This document shows positions 1 through 9,457 of a stretch of DNA of 64,000 nt, in pieces. Below the pieces are notes generated by a model. That model saw nothing but the letters and a program-made list of their open reading frames with translations. It had not been told where the DNA came from and did not search any database. The translations under genes and the position numbers were made by a program. Each line of letters opens with the position of its first letter. Within the stretch, counting starts at the first letter, position 1. Source of the stretch: an uncultured Eudoraea sp. (GTDB lineage Bacteria > Bacteroidota > Bacteroidia > Flavobacteriales > Flavobacteriaceae); contig NZ_CANLGX010000004.1 of the NCBI RefSeq assembly GCF_947490415.1, positions 310,001 to 374,000 on the forward strand. Direction: 5' to 3'.

Positions 1-687
1 GGAATTCCCGCTGCCATCTCATTGGTAATCCGATATTTTATACTGGCATTTGGTTTTATATTGGCTTTTTCCTCCCTTGGTATAGATTTGAGTAAATTTA
101 ATTTAATGGCAGGCGCCCTTGGTTTGGGTATCGGTTTTGGGTTGCAAAACATTATATCGAATTTTATTTCCGGTATAATATTAGTTTTTGAAAGGCCAAT
201 TTTACCTGGTGATACCGTAGAGGTCAACAATTTGCTTGGTACGGTAAATAAAATAGGGGTACGCTCATCGCGGATAAGTACCTATGATGGTGCAGAAGTA
301 GTTGTTCCAAATAATAATTTAATTTCAAATGATCTTATAAACTGGACACTTTCTGATACTATTAAACGAATTGAAATAGTCGTGGGAACTACTTACAAGT
401 CAGACCCTAACGAGATTATTGAAGTTTTAACGCAAGTAGCTAATGAGCATAAGGATGTCCTGAAAACCCCACCTGCCAGAGCTCTTTTTACTGACTTTGG
501 CGAAAGTGCATTAAACTTTAAGGTGCTTTTCTGGGTTTATTTTGAAAATGGCTTACAAACAAAAAGTGATATATCTGTTGCCATTTACAACAGATTTAAA
601 GAACTCGATATAGAAATCCCTTACCCTCAACGGGTAGTTCATTTACCGCAGGGACTTAAAGACATCCAAAAGAGAGAAACGAGATAA
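1..687 (+). CDS. MscS-family mechanosensitive channel, C-terminal part (5' end outside window)
   Basis: The reading frame is already open at base 1 and has no stop upstream of a TTG at 22, so this is the 3' part of a longer gene. About 228 codons are visible. It starts inside a membrane helix and continues into a Gly/Ala-rich pore-lining helix (LMAGALGLGIGFGLQN), followed by the conserved FISGIILVFERPI(L)PGDTVEV stretch that enters the MscS beta-domain. An alpha/beta C-terminal domain ends at IPYPQRVVHL, typical of MscS. The family forms inner-membrane channels that open on hypo-osmotic shock. Whether the missing N-terminus carries extra membrane segments or a periplasmic domain cannot be seen. 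Confidence 0.88.
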   Translation, partial: GIPAAISLVIRYFILAFGFILAFSSLGIDLSKFNLMAGALGLGIGFGLQNIISNFISGIILVFERPILPGDTVEVNNLLGTVNKIGVRSSRISTYDGAEVVVPNNNLISNDLINWTLSDTIKRIEIVVGTTYKSDPNEIIEVLTQVANEHKDVLKTPPARALFTDFGESALNFKVLFWVYFENGLQTKSDISVAIYNRFKELDIEIPYPQRVVHLPQGLKDIQKRETR

Positions 688-768
688 TATCCCCCAAAGA
701 GCAGAAACCAGAACGAGGTTCGTAAAAACATATAGGATTATCTAAATGTTAATCTAATCTGATTTACT

Positions 769-1950
769 ATGAAAAATAAGCGATTAAAGAAAATAAATTT
801 CCTACTGATTATACTGCTTTTTTGTTCATTTATTTATGCGCAAAAACCCAGAGCACGGGATCTGGGAGTCCCTTTTGTAGGTACACCTGGAACATTTAAT
901 GCGATAACAGATGTGAAAGGTGTTGAAGTAGGACACAGTACTATAATCTCAGGAAACGGCAACAATGTAGCTGGGGAAGGGCCTGTACGTACTGGAGTTA
1001 CAGCAATTTTTCCCAGGGGAAAAAGATTTAATCCGGTTTACGCAAACTGGTATAGCCTTAATGGTAATGGAGAAATGACCGGTACAACCTGGGTTACAGA
1101 ATCCGGCTTTTTGGAAACTCCCATAATGATAACAAATACCAATAGTGTTGGCGTGGTAAGAGACGCCGTTTTAAAATGGTATGTGGATACAGATTGGTAT
1201 CGTGGTGAAGACTGGTGGTATACCTATCCTGTGGTAGCCGAAACCTATGACGGCTTTCTTAATGATATTTATGGATTTCATGTAAAAGAGAAACATGTTA
1301 GAGAAGCAATTAACAATTCCTCATCTGGAGAAGTCGTGGAAGGCAATGTAGGTGGCGGTACAGGAATGATGTGTTTAGGTTTTAAAGGAGGAATTGGTAC
1401 GTCTTCCCGACTTGTTACCATTAAAGATTCAACATACACTGTTGGAGTATTGGTACAATCTAATTTTGGAGCAAAAAAGAACCTGACTATATCAGGGGTC
1501 CCTGTAGGAGTGGAACTGAAAGACACCCTGAATTATGTTTACAAGGCAGCACCTCAATCCCGACGGCAAGAAGGAGACGGTTCCATAATAGTTATTGTTG
1601 CAACAGATGCTCCTTTATTACCCCATCAACTAAAGAGAATTGCCCAAAGAGTTCCATTAGGTATAGGAATAGTCGGTGGCCGTGGCAGTAATGGTTCCGG
1701 AGATATTTTTCTTGCATTCTCCACGGCAAACGAAAATGCCTTTGACCGTGACAACACAACAGAAGTAAAAACTTTTTCCAATGACCTCATCACCCCTATG
1801 TTTGAAGCCACAGTTCAATCTGTGGAAGAGGCCATAATAAACGCCATGGTTGCGGCAGAGACCATGGAAGGAATTAATGGCAATAAAGCATATGCATTGC
1901 CCCATGACCTGCTTATTGAAATCCTGAAAAAGTATAAAAGAATAGATTGA
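769..1950 (+). CDS. P1 family peptidase (DmpA/BapA-type aminopeptidase), secreted
   Basis: 393 residues. A signal peptide of about 24 residues (hydrophobic FLLIILLFCSFIYA, then Q) suggests periplasmic or outer location. DmpA-family enzymes are Ntn-type hydrolases that cut themselves to expose a Ser nucleophile and release N-terminal D-amino or beta-amino acids from peptides. Visible family marks are RARDLG near 28-33, the GGTGM..LGFKGGIGTSSR region (about 196-214) and GDGSIIV(I)VATDAPLLPHQL. The predicted autocleavage site is Gly271-Ser272. The length is normal for the family. It is not obviously in an operon: the next gene starts 128 bp downstream on the same strand. The specific substrate cannot be read from sequence. 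Confidence 0.9.
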   Translation: MKNKRLKKINFLLIILLFCSFIYAQKPRARDLGVPFVGTPGTFNAITDVKGVEVGHSTIISGNGNNVAGEGPVRTGVTAIFPRGKRFNPVYANWYSLNGNGEMTGTTWVTESGFLETPIMITNTNSVGVVRDAVLKWYVDTDWYRGEDWWYTYPVVAETYDGFLNDIYGFHVKEKHVREAINNSSSGEVVEGNVGGGTGMMCLGFKGGIGTSSRLVTIKDSTYTVGVLVQSNFGAKKNLTISGVPVGVELKDTLNYVYKAAPQSRRQEGDGSIIVIVATDAPLLPHQLKRIAQRVPLGIGIVGGRGSNGSGDIFLAFSTANENAFDRDNTTEVKTFSNDLITPMFEATVQSVEEAIINAMVAAETMEGINGNKAYALPHDLLIEILKKYKRID

Positions 1951-2078
1951 TACTTCTCTGGCCAGGTTTTGCTTCTGATTTTTAATGGCAAAAGAATAAA
2001 AATAAAGGCCGGGATTCCATACCCTGAGAAGGATCCTGAAATTATAAATAGCAGATCCGACAGAATGTAATATAAGCT

Positions 2079-4403
2079 ATGATCAGAAAATACTTTAAAA
2101 TTATCTTCCTTGTGCTTTTAATGGGAATCCCTCCATTTCTTTCAGCACAGGAAAAAAAACCAAAAGTTGTTGTGGTATTGAGTGGTGGCGGAGCAAAAGG
2201 AATTGCGCATATTCCATTTATACAATTATTGGATTCTTTAGGAATTGTCCCGGACCTTGTGGTGGGAACCAGCATGGGAAGTATTGTTGGGGGCCTATAC
2301 GCCATGGGGTATTCGGGCGACAGTATTGCCAATATAGCACTGAATGTCAATTGGAATCAGCTCCTTAGGGAAAAGGTTGCTTTGTCTGATGTAAGCATGG
2401 AAGAAAAAAGTGAATTTAAAAGATATTTAGCTCAATTCGATTTGACAAATGGCAAACCAAAGATCAGCTCTTCTTTATTGGGGGATCAGAATTTAAGAGA
2501 ATTTTTATCCGTCCTGACCTATCCTGCATACAAAATTAATGATTTCGATAAACTTCCCATCCCTTATAGAGCTGTTGCCACAGATATTGTTAATGGCAAA
2601 GAAGTAGTGATAAAAGAAGGCTCTTTAGCTATGGCTATGCGATCAAGCATGTCCATTCCCGGTGTTTTTAAACCTGTCCCTTATAACAACACCTTGCTTG
2701 TGGATGGTGGTATCCTGGATAATTTCCCAACAGATATTGCTAAAAAAATGGGTGCAGATATTATAATTGGAAGTGATGTTGGCGGTGGAATGGCACCTAT
2801 CGAAAAGTTAGACAATATTGGCACTATTTTATTTCAAACCGGAATGTTAGCGAGTAATCTTAAGAATCCCGAGAATCGGGAGCTATGTGATATACTCATA
2901 GATCATATCCCCAATTTGAGTTATTCTACAGGTGATTTTGGAAAAAGCCAGGAAATCTATGAAGAGGGAAAAATAGCTGTAAAGGAAAATATGAAGGAAT
3001 TGGTAAACCTGGCAGAACAATTAAAAGACTATCCGCTAAAAAAACATGAATTACCGCAAATAAAAGATATGGCCATTTTTGATACCATAATATATAAGGG
3101 TATCAGCAGGGCTAATCTGGACCTGGTAAAAGCGAGAACCAATATTAAACCACATGTAGAATATTCAATCGAAGATGTCAAAAATGGCATAGATAGAGCC
3201 ATGGGTACTGAAATTTTTAGTGAGATCAATTATAAGGCTATTATGTATGGTGATAGCACCGGGTTTGAAATCAAAGGCCTGGAAAAATCTCAGCATCAGG
3301 CTAAAACTTCGTTGCATTATGACGACTACAGGGGTGTAGGGCTGATTCTGAATTACACTGGTAGAAATATTATTGGAAAAGCTTCCAGGTTTTTGGTATC
3401 GCTGGATATTGCGGAACAACCAATGTTGAGACTTCAATATCAAAAAAATTTTGGAAGCTTAAAAGACTGGTGGTGGAGATCTGAAGCTTTTGGTGAACAA
3501 TTAAGACAAAGAATTTATATTAGTGGAGAAGCTGCTGATAATTTTAGATATCGGAACTTCCTCTATGACAATGAGATAAATAAAAATATAAATTCACTTA
3601 AGAGTTATATAGGAATAGGGGTCAACTACAAATACAGCGATATACAACCAAAAGTTGATCCTGATGTCAACGAAAATGTGCTTTTGTTGAATGATTATAT
3701 TTCCAATAGTTTAGAAGTATACGCTAAATATTTATTTAATTCCTTAAATGATGTGTTCTTTCCAACTGAGGGAGCATTTTTAAATGTCAACATCGGGAGG
3801 TCGCTATTAAATAATGTTGATTTGTCCTATAGCGATGATAATCTAGAGGATGTAAACGGAAAAACCAATGGGTTTACCAAATTTAACCTGACCTACGAAA
3901 AGAGAGTGCCGTTTCAACCAAAGATTACAGGGATCATCAGGGCATCTGCCGGCTTTATTTTTGAAGATCAACTTGAAACCGATGATATTTCGTTTACAGA
4001 TTATGGCTACTCTTCGAAATACTTCCTGGGCGGAAATTTCGTCTCTCCAAATAAAGAAAGTTATACTTTTTCGGGACTACATGAAGCTGAATTAAATATT
4101 AATCAATTTATGAAACTGAACATTGGTCTTCAGCTAAATCCTTTTGAAAAATTATATTTCACTCCACATTTTAACATTGCTTCTGTTGGTTTTGAAAACT
4201 TTGATGAGTATATCAAAGATGCCTTTTTACCTAATGGTAAATGGTCAGATGCCATTGAAACAAGCACCTTAATATCTGCCGGAGCAAGATTTTCATATAA
4301 TTCCATTTTAGGTCCTGTTAATTTTGATGTCTCCTGGGTAAATGATATTAACAAAGTTAGATTGACCTTTAGCGTTGGCATTCCATTTAATCGCTCCAAT
4401 TAG
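2079..4403 (+). CDS. Patatin-like phospholipase fused to a C-terminal outer-membrane beta-barrel
   Basis: 774 residues with a signal peptide ending ...PPFLSA-Q. The patatin domain spans about 28-310, with the oxyanion motif GGGAKG (36-41), nucleophile elbow GTSMGS with Ser65, and catalytic Asp209 in VDGG. A linker around 315-400 resembles a POTRA-type domain. The rest is rich in alternating aromatic strands and ends in FSVGIPF plus a short tail, as in Omp85/bacterial surface antigen barrels. This is the layout of PlpD-like (type Vd) proteins, in which the lipase is tied to its own barrel. The architecture is common in Bacteroidota. Whether the lipase is displayed outside or kept periplasmic is not evident. 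Confidence 0.9.
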   Translation: MIRKYFKIIFLVLLMGIPPFLSAQEKKPKVVVVLSGGGAKGIAHIPFIQLLDSLGIVPDLVVGTSMGSIVGGLYAMGYSGDSIANIALNVNWNQLLREKVALSDVSMEEKSEFKRYLAQFDLTNGKPKISSSLLGDQNLREFLSVLTYPAYKINDFDKLPIPYRAVATDIVNGKEVVIKEGSLAMAMRSSMSIPGVFKPVPYNNTLLVDGGILDNFPTDIAKKMGADIIIGSDVGGGMAPIEKLDNIGTILFQTGMLASNLKNPENRELCDILIDHIPNLSYSTGDFGKSQEIYEEGKIAVKENMKELVNLAEQLKDYPLKKHELPQIKDMAIFDTIIYKGISRANLDLVKARTNIKPHVEYSIEDVKNGIDRAMGTEIFSEINYKAIMYGDSTGFEIKGLEKSQHQAKTSLHYDDYRGVGLILNYTGRNIIGKASRFLVSLDIAEQPMLRLQYQKNFGSLKDWWWRSEAFGEQLRQRIYISGEAADNFRYRNFLYDNEINKNINSLKSYIGIGVNYKYSDIQPKVDPDVNENVLLLNDYISNSLEVYAKYLFNSLNDVFFPTEGAFLNVNIGRSLLNNVDLSYSDDNLEDVNGKTNGFTKFNLTYEKRVPFQPKITGIIRASAGFIFEDQLETDDISFTDYGYSSKYFLGGNFVSPNKESYTFSGLHEAELNINQFMKLNIGLQLNPFEKLYFTPHFNIASVGFENFDEYIKDAFLPNGKWSDAIETSTLISAGARFSYNSILGPVNFDVSWVNDINKVRLTFSVGIPFNRSN

Positions 4404-4598
4404 ATAATATAAATGCTTTTAAGCAATAGTTTAGTAAATAATAAGAGTTCCAGTCAGCTAATAGGCTTTTATACCATTATGATTTTCTCATATTGAAGGC
4501 CTGAATTCAAATTATATATCCTTCCAAGTTTGTTTCAAAGCCATTCTTTATTTCATCAAAAAACAGTAAATTACCTGTTAAGTATTAAAAGTTTACAG

Positions 4599-5996
4599 AT
4601 GAAAAACCTAGACCGAAGAAACTTCATAAAAAAGACAACACTATCTGCTGCAGGTCTTGCGGCAGCATCAATCATACCTATTTCCGGTCATTCCCAAAAT
4701 AGTCGTGAGACAAATGCAATGTACATGGGTGGATTTGCCGCTCCAAAATTAGAAACCATTCGAGTTGCGGTAATAGGAGTAGGCGCCAGAGGCCCGGCTC
4801 ATTTACAATTTGCGGCTGCCCTGCCAGGGACAGAAATAGTTGCGATATGTGATCTCTATGAAGATCTTGCCACTAAATGGGCTGCCGTGGTTACCGAAAT
4901 GGGCAATGGTCAAAGACATCAAAACATTGCTACTTATTTTGGGGATGAGAATGCATGGAAATTGATGCTGAAAGAAGTAAAACCAGATATGGTTTTTATT
5001 GTCACAAACTGGTCCAATCATGCTCCAATGGCCATTGAAGTAATGAACAGTGGAGCTCATGCCTTTGTTGAAGTACCCCTGGCTATTAGCATTGAAGAGC
5101 TCTGGAAGATTGTAGACACATCAGAAAAGACGAGAAAGCACTGTATGATGATGGAAAATGTCAATTATGGTCGTGATGAGTTGCTATTCTTAAATATGTG
5201 CAGACAAGGAGTCATTGGCGAACTATTGCATAGCGAGGCAGCTTATATTCACGATTTAAGGACACAGATGAATGAGGTTGAACGCGGAACAGGTTCCTGG
5301 CGTACTTACCATTATGCCAAAAGAAACGGGAACCTCTACCCTACCCACGGTCTGGGTCCGGTAGCACAATATATGAATCTGGGTCGTACAGAAGATACCT
5401 TTAAAAGTTTAGTGTCATATTCCACTCCGGCAAGGGGTCGTGCTCTTTATGCAAAAGAAAATTTTCCTCAGGACCATAAATGGAATCAGCTGGATTTTAA
5501 AGGAGGTGATATGAATACCTCGATAATAAAGACAAGTCTTGGAAGAACAATTATGGTGCAATGGGATGAAACCAGTCCCCGACCTTATTCCAGACTTAAT
5601 CTAATACAGGGGACAAAAGGGATTTTGGCTGGTTTCCCAACCCGAGTTGCCTTAGAGGGAGGTATTGAAGGTATTACAGATAGTCATCATCAATGGGTTC
5701 AAGGAGAACAATTGGCATCTGTTTATGAAAAATATGATCACCCTTTATACAAGCGCTTGTCCTCTACTACCAGTGAAAGTGGCCATGGAGGCATGGATGG
5801 AATGATGGTCTATCGGATTATTGAATGTCTTAGAAATGGCTTACCCCTTGATCAAAATGTTTATGAAGGATGTTTTTGGAGCGCAGTTTCACCCCTAAGC
5901 GAACGCTCCGTGGGCAGCGATGGGGCTCCCCAGGCTTTTCCCGATTTCACCAGGGGTAATTGGAAAGAAACCGATCCTCTCGGAATTATAACATAA
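4599..5996 (+). CDS. Gfo/Idh/MocA oxidoreductase-fold protein, GH109-like, Tat-exported
   Basis: The open frame begins at 4530, but the ATG at 4599 gives a clean twin-arginine signal (DRRNFIKKTTLSAAGLAAAS), so I choose it; the product is 465 residues. An NAD-binding Rossmann domain follows (VAVIGVGARGPAHL, then AICDLYEDLA). Later motifs NLYPTHGLGPVAQY and GHGGMDGMM match family GH109, in which tightly bound NAD drives a redox-assisted cleavage of glycosides, classically alpha-N-acetylgalactosaminides. FVEVPLA occupies the usual E-K-P position of the fold. No other carbohydrate genes adjoin it, so the substrate is open. The fold is certain; the GH109 assignment is likely. Confidence 0.85.
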   Translation: MKNLDRRNFIKKTTLSAAGLAAASIIPISGHSQNSRETNAMYMGGFAAPKLETIRVAVIGVGARGPAHLQFAAALPGTEIVAICDLYEDLATKWAAVVTEMGNGQRHQNIATYFGDENAWKLMLKEVKPDMVFIVTNWSNHAPMAIEVMNSGAHAFVEVPLAISIEELWKIVDTSEKTRKHCMMMENVNYGRDELLFLNMCRQGVIGELLHSEAAYIHDLRTQMNEVERGTGSWRTYHYAKRNGNLYPTHGLGPVAQYMNLGRTEDTFKSLVSYSTPARGRALYAKENFPQDHKWNQLDFKGGDMNTSIIKTSLGRTIMVQWDETSPRPYSRLNLIQGTKGILAGFPTRVALEGGIEGITDSHHQWVQGEQLASVYEKYDHPLYKRLSSTTSESGHGGMDGMMVYRIIECLRNGLPLDQNVYEGCFWSAVSPLSERSVGSDGAPQAFPDFTRGNWKETDPLGIIT

Positions 5997-6066
5997 GAAG
6001 AAGGGGCAAATTTAATGACTAGTTCAAAGGACTAGTGATAGCAGATAAAAGATTGGCCATTTTATA

Positions 6067-6564
6067 ATGAATTCTAACATTAAAGCAATCATAAGGCAAT
6101 TAAATGAGCTTCAAAAGGGAAAGCCATGGGTAGGAGAAACATTTGAAAAAAAATTTGCAGCAATTACAGCAAAAGAGGCCTTTAAACGTCCATTACCCCA
6201 TCTTCATAGTGTTGCCGAATTAATAGCTCACCTAACCAGTTGGAGAAAAGACATGATTTTGAAAATCCAAACCGGTAAGGGTAGCCTGACGACAGATAGT
6301 CATGAAAATTGGCCTACTAATTCGGAATTGGAATCTATTGGCTGGGAAAAACTTAAGGAAGCATATAAAAAAAGCCTTTCAGACGTAATAATGCTTCTGC
6401 AAAGCAAGGATGATCAATTCTTAGACGAGCACTATTACGATATAGATTTTAAAGGCACTTACCCCTATTCCTTTGCTATTGAAGGTATGCTGCATCACGA
6501 TATTTATCATCTGGGGCAAATGGGGCTGGTCATAAAACTAATTAAAGAGAATGCAGAAGGGTAA
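6067..6564 (+). CDS. DinB/YfiT-like metal-binding four-helix protein
   Basis: 165 residues without signal peptide, so cytosolic. The three-histidine metal site of the DinB superfamily is visible: His47 in LHSVAELIAHLTSWR, and His144 and His148 in LHHDIYHLGQ near the C-terminus. Members include bacillithiol/mycothiol-type S-transferases and proteins of unknown role, and sequence alone does not separate them. It precedes a GNAT gene by 44 bp on the same strand, so they may be co-transcribed. Confidence 0.85.
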   Translation: MNSNIKAIIRQLNELQKGKPWVGETFEKKFAAITAKEAFKRPLPHLHSVAELIAHLTSWRKDMILKIQTGKGSLTTDSHENWPTNSELESIGWEKLKEAYKKSLSDVIMLLQSKDDQFLDEHYYDIDFKGTYPYSFAIEGMLHHDIYHLGQMGLVIKLIKENAEG

Positions 6565-6608
6565 AATTGCAATAATCTAAAATGAAATAACAGGCAAATT
6601 GCGGTCCA

Positions 6609-7148
6609 ATGGATAACCTAAAAAGCATTAGGAAAGTAATAGAAACTCCCAGACTATACCTCCGGGAATTCGTACTTGATGATGCTGAAAATATTTGGGA
6701 ACTAAATTCTGACATTGAGGTTATAAAATACACAGGTGACCCCCCGTTTGAAACTATTGAAAACGCAAGGGAATTTATCATCAACTACAGGGAATATAAA
6801 AAAAACGGCTTTGGCAGATGGGCTGTCATTACAAAAAACTCCAACACCTTCATTGGATGGTGTGGACTAAAATTGAATGAGCAAAATATGGTTGATATCG
6901 GGTTTCGTTTTTTTAAGAAAGAATGGAATAAAGGCTATGCCACCGAAGCTGCCAATGCCTGCCTTGAACACGGCTTTTTGAATCTTAATTTAAATGAGAT
7001 AATTGGCCGGGTTGCATGGGAGAACAAAGCCTCTATAAAAGTTCTGGAAAAACTTTCCATGCAATATTGGAAAAGAGATAGTTGCAAAGGCATTGAGAAC
7101 TCCTTGTATTACAAAATATCTAAAGAACAGTATCTTCAGAATATATAA
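6609..7148 (+). CDS. GNAT-family N-acetyltransferase (RimJ/RimL-like)
   Basis: 179 residues. It starts with the ETPRLYLREF strand typical of the Acetyltransf_3 (RimJ/RimL) branch. An acetyl-CoA binding segment follows, FFKKEWNKGYATEAANACLEHGF (about 98-120), where the Q/RxxGxG/A loop reads NKGYAT. The ending around VAWENKASIKVLEKL is also typical of this branch. Such enzymes move acetyl from acetyl-CoA to an amine on a protein or small molecule. The acceptor is unknown. It lies between a DinB-like gene and a methyltransferase gene, 15 bp before the latter. Confidence 0.88.
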   Translation: MDNLKSIRKVIETPRLYLREFVLDDAENIWELNSDIEVIKYTGDPPFETIENAREFIINYREYKKNGFGRWAVITKNSNTFIGWCGLKLNEQNMVDIGFRFFKKEWNKGYATEAANACLEHGFLNLNLNEIIGRVAWENKASIKVLEKLSMQYWKRDSCKGIENSLYYKISKEQYLQNI

Positions 7149-7163
7149 ACGAGCTTTTAATAT

Positions 7164-7982
7164 ATGGATTCGGACTCTGATTACCTCAAAATAAATAAGG
7201 CATCCTGGAATAGTAAGACTGATACTCATATGGAATCTGAATTCTATAATATGAAAGGATTCCTCGATGGTGAGACATCCCTTAAAAATATAGAATTGAA
7301 TCTCCTTGGGGATATAAATGGCCTGAGGATTTTGCATTTGCAATGTCATTTCGGACAGGATACACTCTCATTGGGGAGGCTCGGTGCCCACGTTACTGGG
7401 GTTGATCTTTCTGACAAAGCAATCGACAGAGCCAGAGAATTAGCTTTGAAAACAAAAATAGATGCAAACTTTATTTGTTGTGATATTTATGATCTCCCTA
7501 AACATTTAAATAAGGAATTTGATATTATCTATACAACTTATGGCACTATTGGTTGGCTTCCCGACTTAAATAAATGGGGTAAAATTATTTCCAGGTTTTT
7601 AAAACCAGGAGGCAGACTTATTTTTGCAGAATTTCACCCGGTGGTCTGGATGTTTGATGATGAATTTAGTAAGATAGCTTACAATTATTTTAATTCCGGT
7701 CCAATAATGGAAACTGAAACAGGAACGTATGCTAAAAGGGATGCTAATCTAACTCTGAAATATATAATGTGGAATCATAGTATAGGAGAAGTAATTACAA
7801 GCCTGACACAAAATGGGATTGAAGTGACCTCGCTTAAAGAATATGACTATTCCCCGTACAATTGTTTTAAATTCACCATTGAATCTGAAACAGGAAAGTT
7901 CAGGATTAAGCATCTTGGGAATAAACTTCCTATGGTGTACAGCATAGAAGGCAGAAAAAAGAAATCAGTTTCTATCAGTTAA
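7164..7982 (+). CDS. Class I SAM-dependent methyltransferase
   Basis: 272 residues, cytosolic. Motif I is LRILHLQCHFGQDTLSL (about 53-69), in which the usual Gly-rich loop is written HLQCHFGQDT. The acidic end of strand 2 is GVDLSDKAI, and a post-motif FDIIYTTYGTIGWLPDL stretch is followed by FLKPGGRLIFAEFHP. This is a Methyltransf_11/25-like small-molecule methyltransferase. The HLQCHFGQDT version is known from many annotated but uncharacterised methyltransferases. It follows the GNAT gene by 15 bp and precedes the lipoprotein hydrolase by 13 bp, so the three probably form one transcript. Confidence 0.87.
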   Translation: MDSDSDYLKINKASWNSKTDTHMESEFYNMKGFLDGETSLKNIELNLLGDINGLRILHLQCHFGQDTLSLGRLGAHVTGVDLSDKAIDRARELALKTKIDANFICCDIYDLPKHLNKEFDIIYTTYGTIGWLPDLNKWGKIISRFLKPGGRLIFAEFHPVVWMFDDEFSKIAYNYFNSGPIMETETGTYAKRDANLTLKYIMWNHSIGEVITSLTQNGIEVTSLKEYDYSPYNCFKFTIESETGKFRIKHLGNKLPMVYSIEGRKKKSVSIS

Positions 7983-7995
7983 ACTATTATCATTC

Positions 7996-9294
7996 ATGAG
8001 AAAATTCCTTTATTTAATTATGACCGTGGTCATAATTTCCTGTAACAATAATTCGAAGCCAGATTTATCTGACCGAAGTGGCAGATATATAGGCCTATTC
8101 AAAAAAGGTAGTTTTGAAGATTCAATAGTATTTGAGATGGAACGAGATTCTACAAGCTGGAAAGTCTTTTTTTCAAGCCTGGAACAAAACGCGAATCGTA
8201 TCCCTTTTAGGGAGCTAGAAGCAAAAGACGATTCGATTAACTTTAAACTTCAAAGTGATTTTCATACCTATTCGTTTAAAAATTTATGGGCGAATAATAA
8301 TTCTGAGCTCCGGGGCTCACTTACCGTGGATACTATGAAAGTCCCGTATACCCTCTATAAAACTTTATCCGTAATAAAAGGTGCTCCGGTAAGTGAGGAC
8401 ATAAGCTTTGAAACTAATGATCTGATATTGAACGGTACTATATATTATCCCTCTAAAGACAATAAAAAAGGCTTAGTTATTGTCACTTCCTCTGGCAATT
8501 CAGACAGGAGTGCTTCCAGAGCGGAAGCTCAGCTTTTTGCGAAACGAGGTTATACCACCTTTATTTATGATAAACGGGGAACAGGAATTTCTGAAGGCAA
8601 TTGGTCACAGGCCAGCATAGAAGAACTTGCTTCAGATGATATTAATGCTATCAAGTGGTTTACTGAAAAGACAACCATCCCTATTAAAAACATTGGTATT
8701 AAAGGCAGCAGTCAGGGTGCTAGCAAGATCCCATATATTTTGAATGAATTAAAAGATTTGAAATATGGGATTGCCGTGAGTTGTCCTGGTTCTACCTTAT
8801 TGGAAAGTGATCTTAATTACTGGAAGAACAGGAATATTGAGAAGCTCGATGAAAATATTGAAGAGGCAACCAGTTTTGAGCGAAAGGTTTTTGAAACTAT
8901 TGCAGGTGAAAATTCCATAGAAGCACTTGAAAAAGAGATCAATGCGTCTAAATCTAAAACGTGGTTTAATATGGTATGGATTCCAAACCTTAATGAGATA
9001 GAGATAGATAGGAAACTTAAGTATAGCCCTCTACCTTATTTTGAAAAAATTAAGCAACCAGTACTTATTGTACAGGGTAGTATGGATGAAATAATACCTG
9101 AAAACAGTTACGAAATGATAACTAAATCACTTGAAAAAGCTCAAAACAAAGCATATGAAATAATACTGTTAGAAGGTGCTTCACACTCCATGTATGATGT
9201 TGGCCAGAATGATTTTCCTTATTGGTCCAAGTTACATCCCAAATACATAAGCGTTTTGGAGAATTGGATCAATCATCTTCCGGTTACAAATTAA
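7996..9294 (+). CDS. Alpha/beta hydrolase lipoprotein
   Basis: 432 residues. The N-terminus MRKFLYLIMTVVIISC has a lipobox with the acylated Cys at 16. Residues of about 30-125 form an all-beta region that may be a family-specific N-domain. The alpha/beta hydrolase domain follows, with LVIVTSSGNSDR, YDKRGTGIS, the nucleophile elbow GIKGSSQGAS, acid residue region VQGSMDEIIP and His in EGASHSMYDVG. The layout resembles secreted esterases or peptidase-like hydrolases of the S9/DLH group. It is probably anchored in the inner or outer membrane facing the periplasm. The substrate is unknown. Confidence 0.85.
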   Translation: MRKFLYLIMTVVIISCNNNSKPDLSDRSGRYIGLFKKGSFEDSIVFEMERDSTSWKVFFSSLEQNANRIPFRELEAKDDSINFKLQSDFHTYSFKNLWANNNSELRGSLTVDTMKVPYTLYKTLSVIKGAPVSEDISFETNDLILNGTIYYPSKDNKKGLVIVTSSGNSDRSASRAEAQLFAKRGYTTFIYDKRGTGISEGNWSQASIEELASDDINAIKWFTEKTTIPIKNIGIKGSSQGASKIPYILNELKDLKYGIAVSCPGSTLLESDLNYWKNRNIEKLDENIEEATSFERKVFETIAGENSIEALEKEINASKSKTWFNMVWIPNLNEIEIDRKLKYSPLPYFEKIKQPVLIVQGSMDEIIPENSYEMITKSLEKAQNKAYEIILLEGASHSMYDVGQNDFPYWSKLHPKYISVLENWINHLPVTN

Positions 9295-9457
9295 GCCTGT
9301 ATTAAAGTCCATTTTTTATCTCATAAAAAGTTCTATAAATATTTAAACTCTGAATTTCCTAAAACCAAAATCCACCTTATATTTAACGCCTGAAGATTAT
9401 ACTAAAGTGCCTTCCGGCAAACATTGAAAATCTATAATAATCCATAATACCATTCAT

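Noticed and set aside
4599-5996. A polysaccharide utilisation locus around the GH109-like gene
   Set aside because: No SusC/SusD pair, sulfatase or other glycoside hydrolase lies nearby; the neighbours are a patatin and a DinB-like gene.
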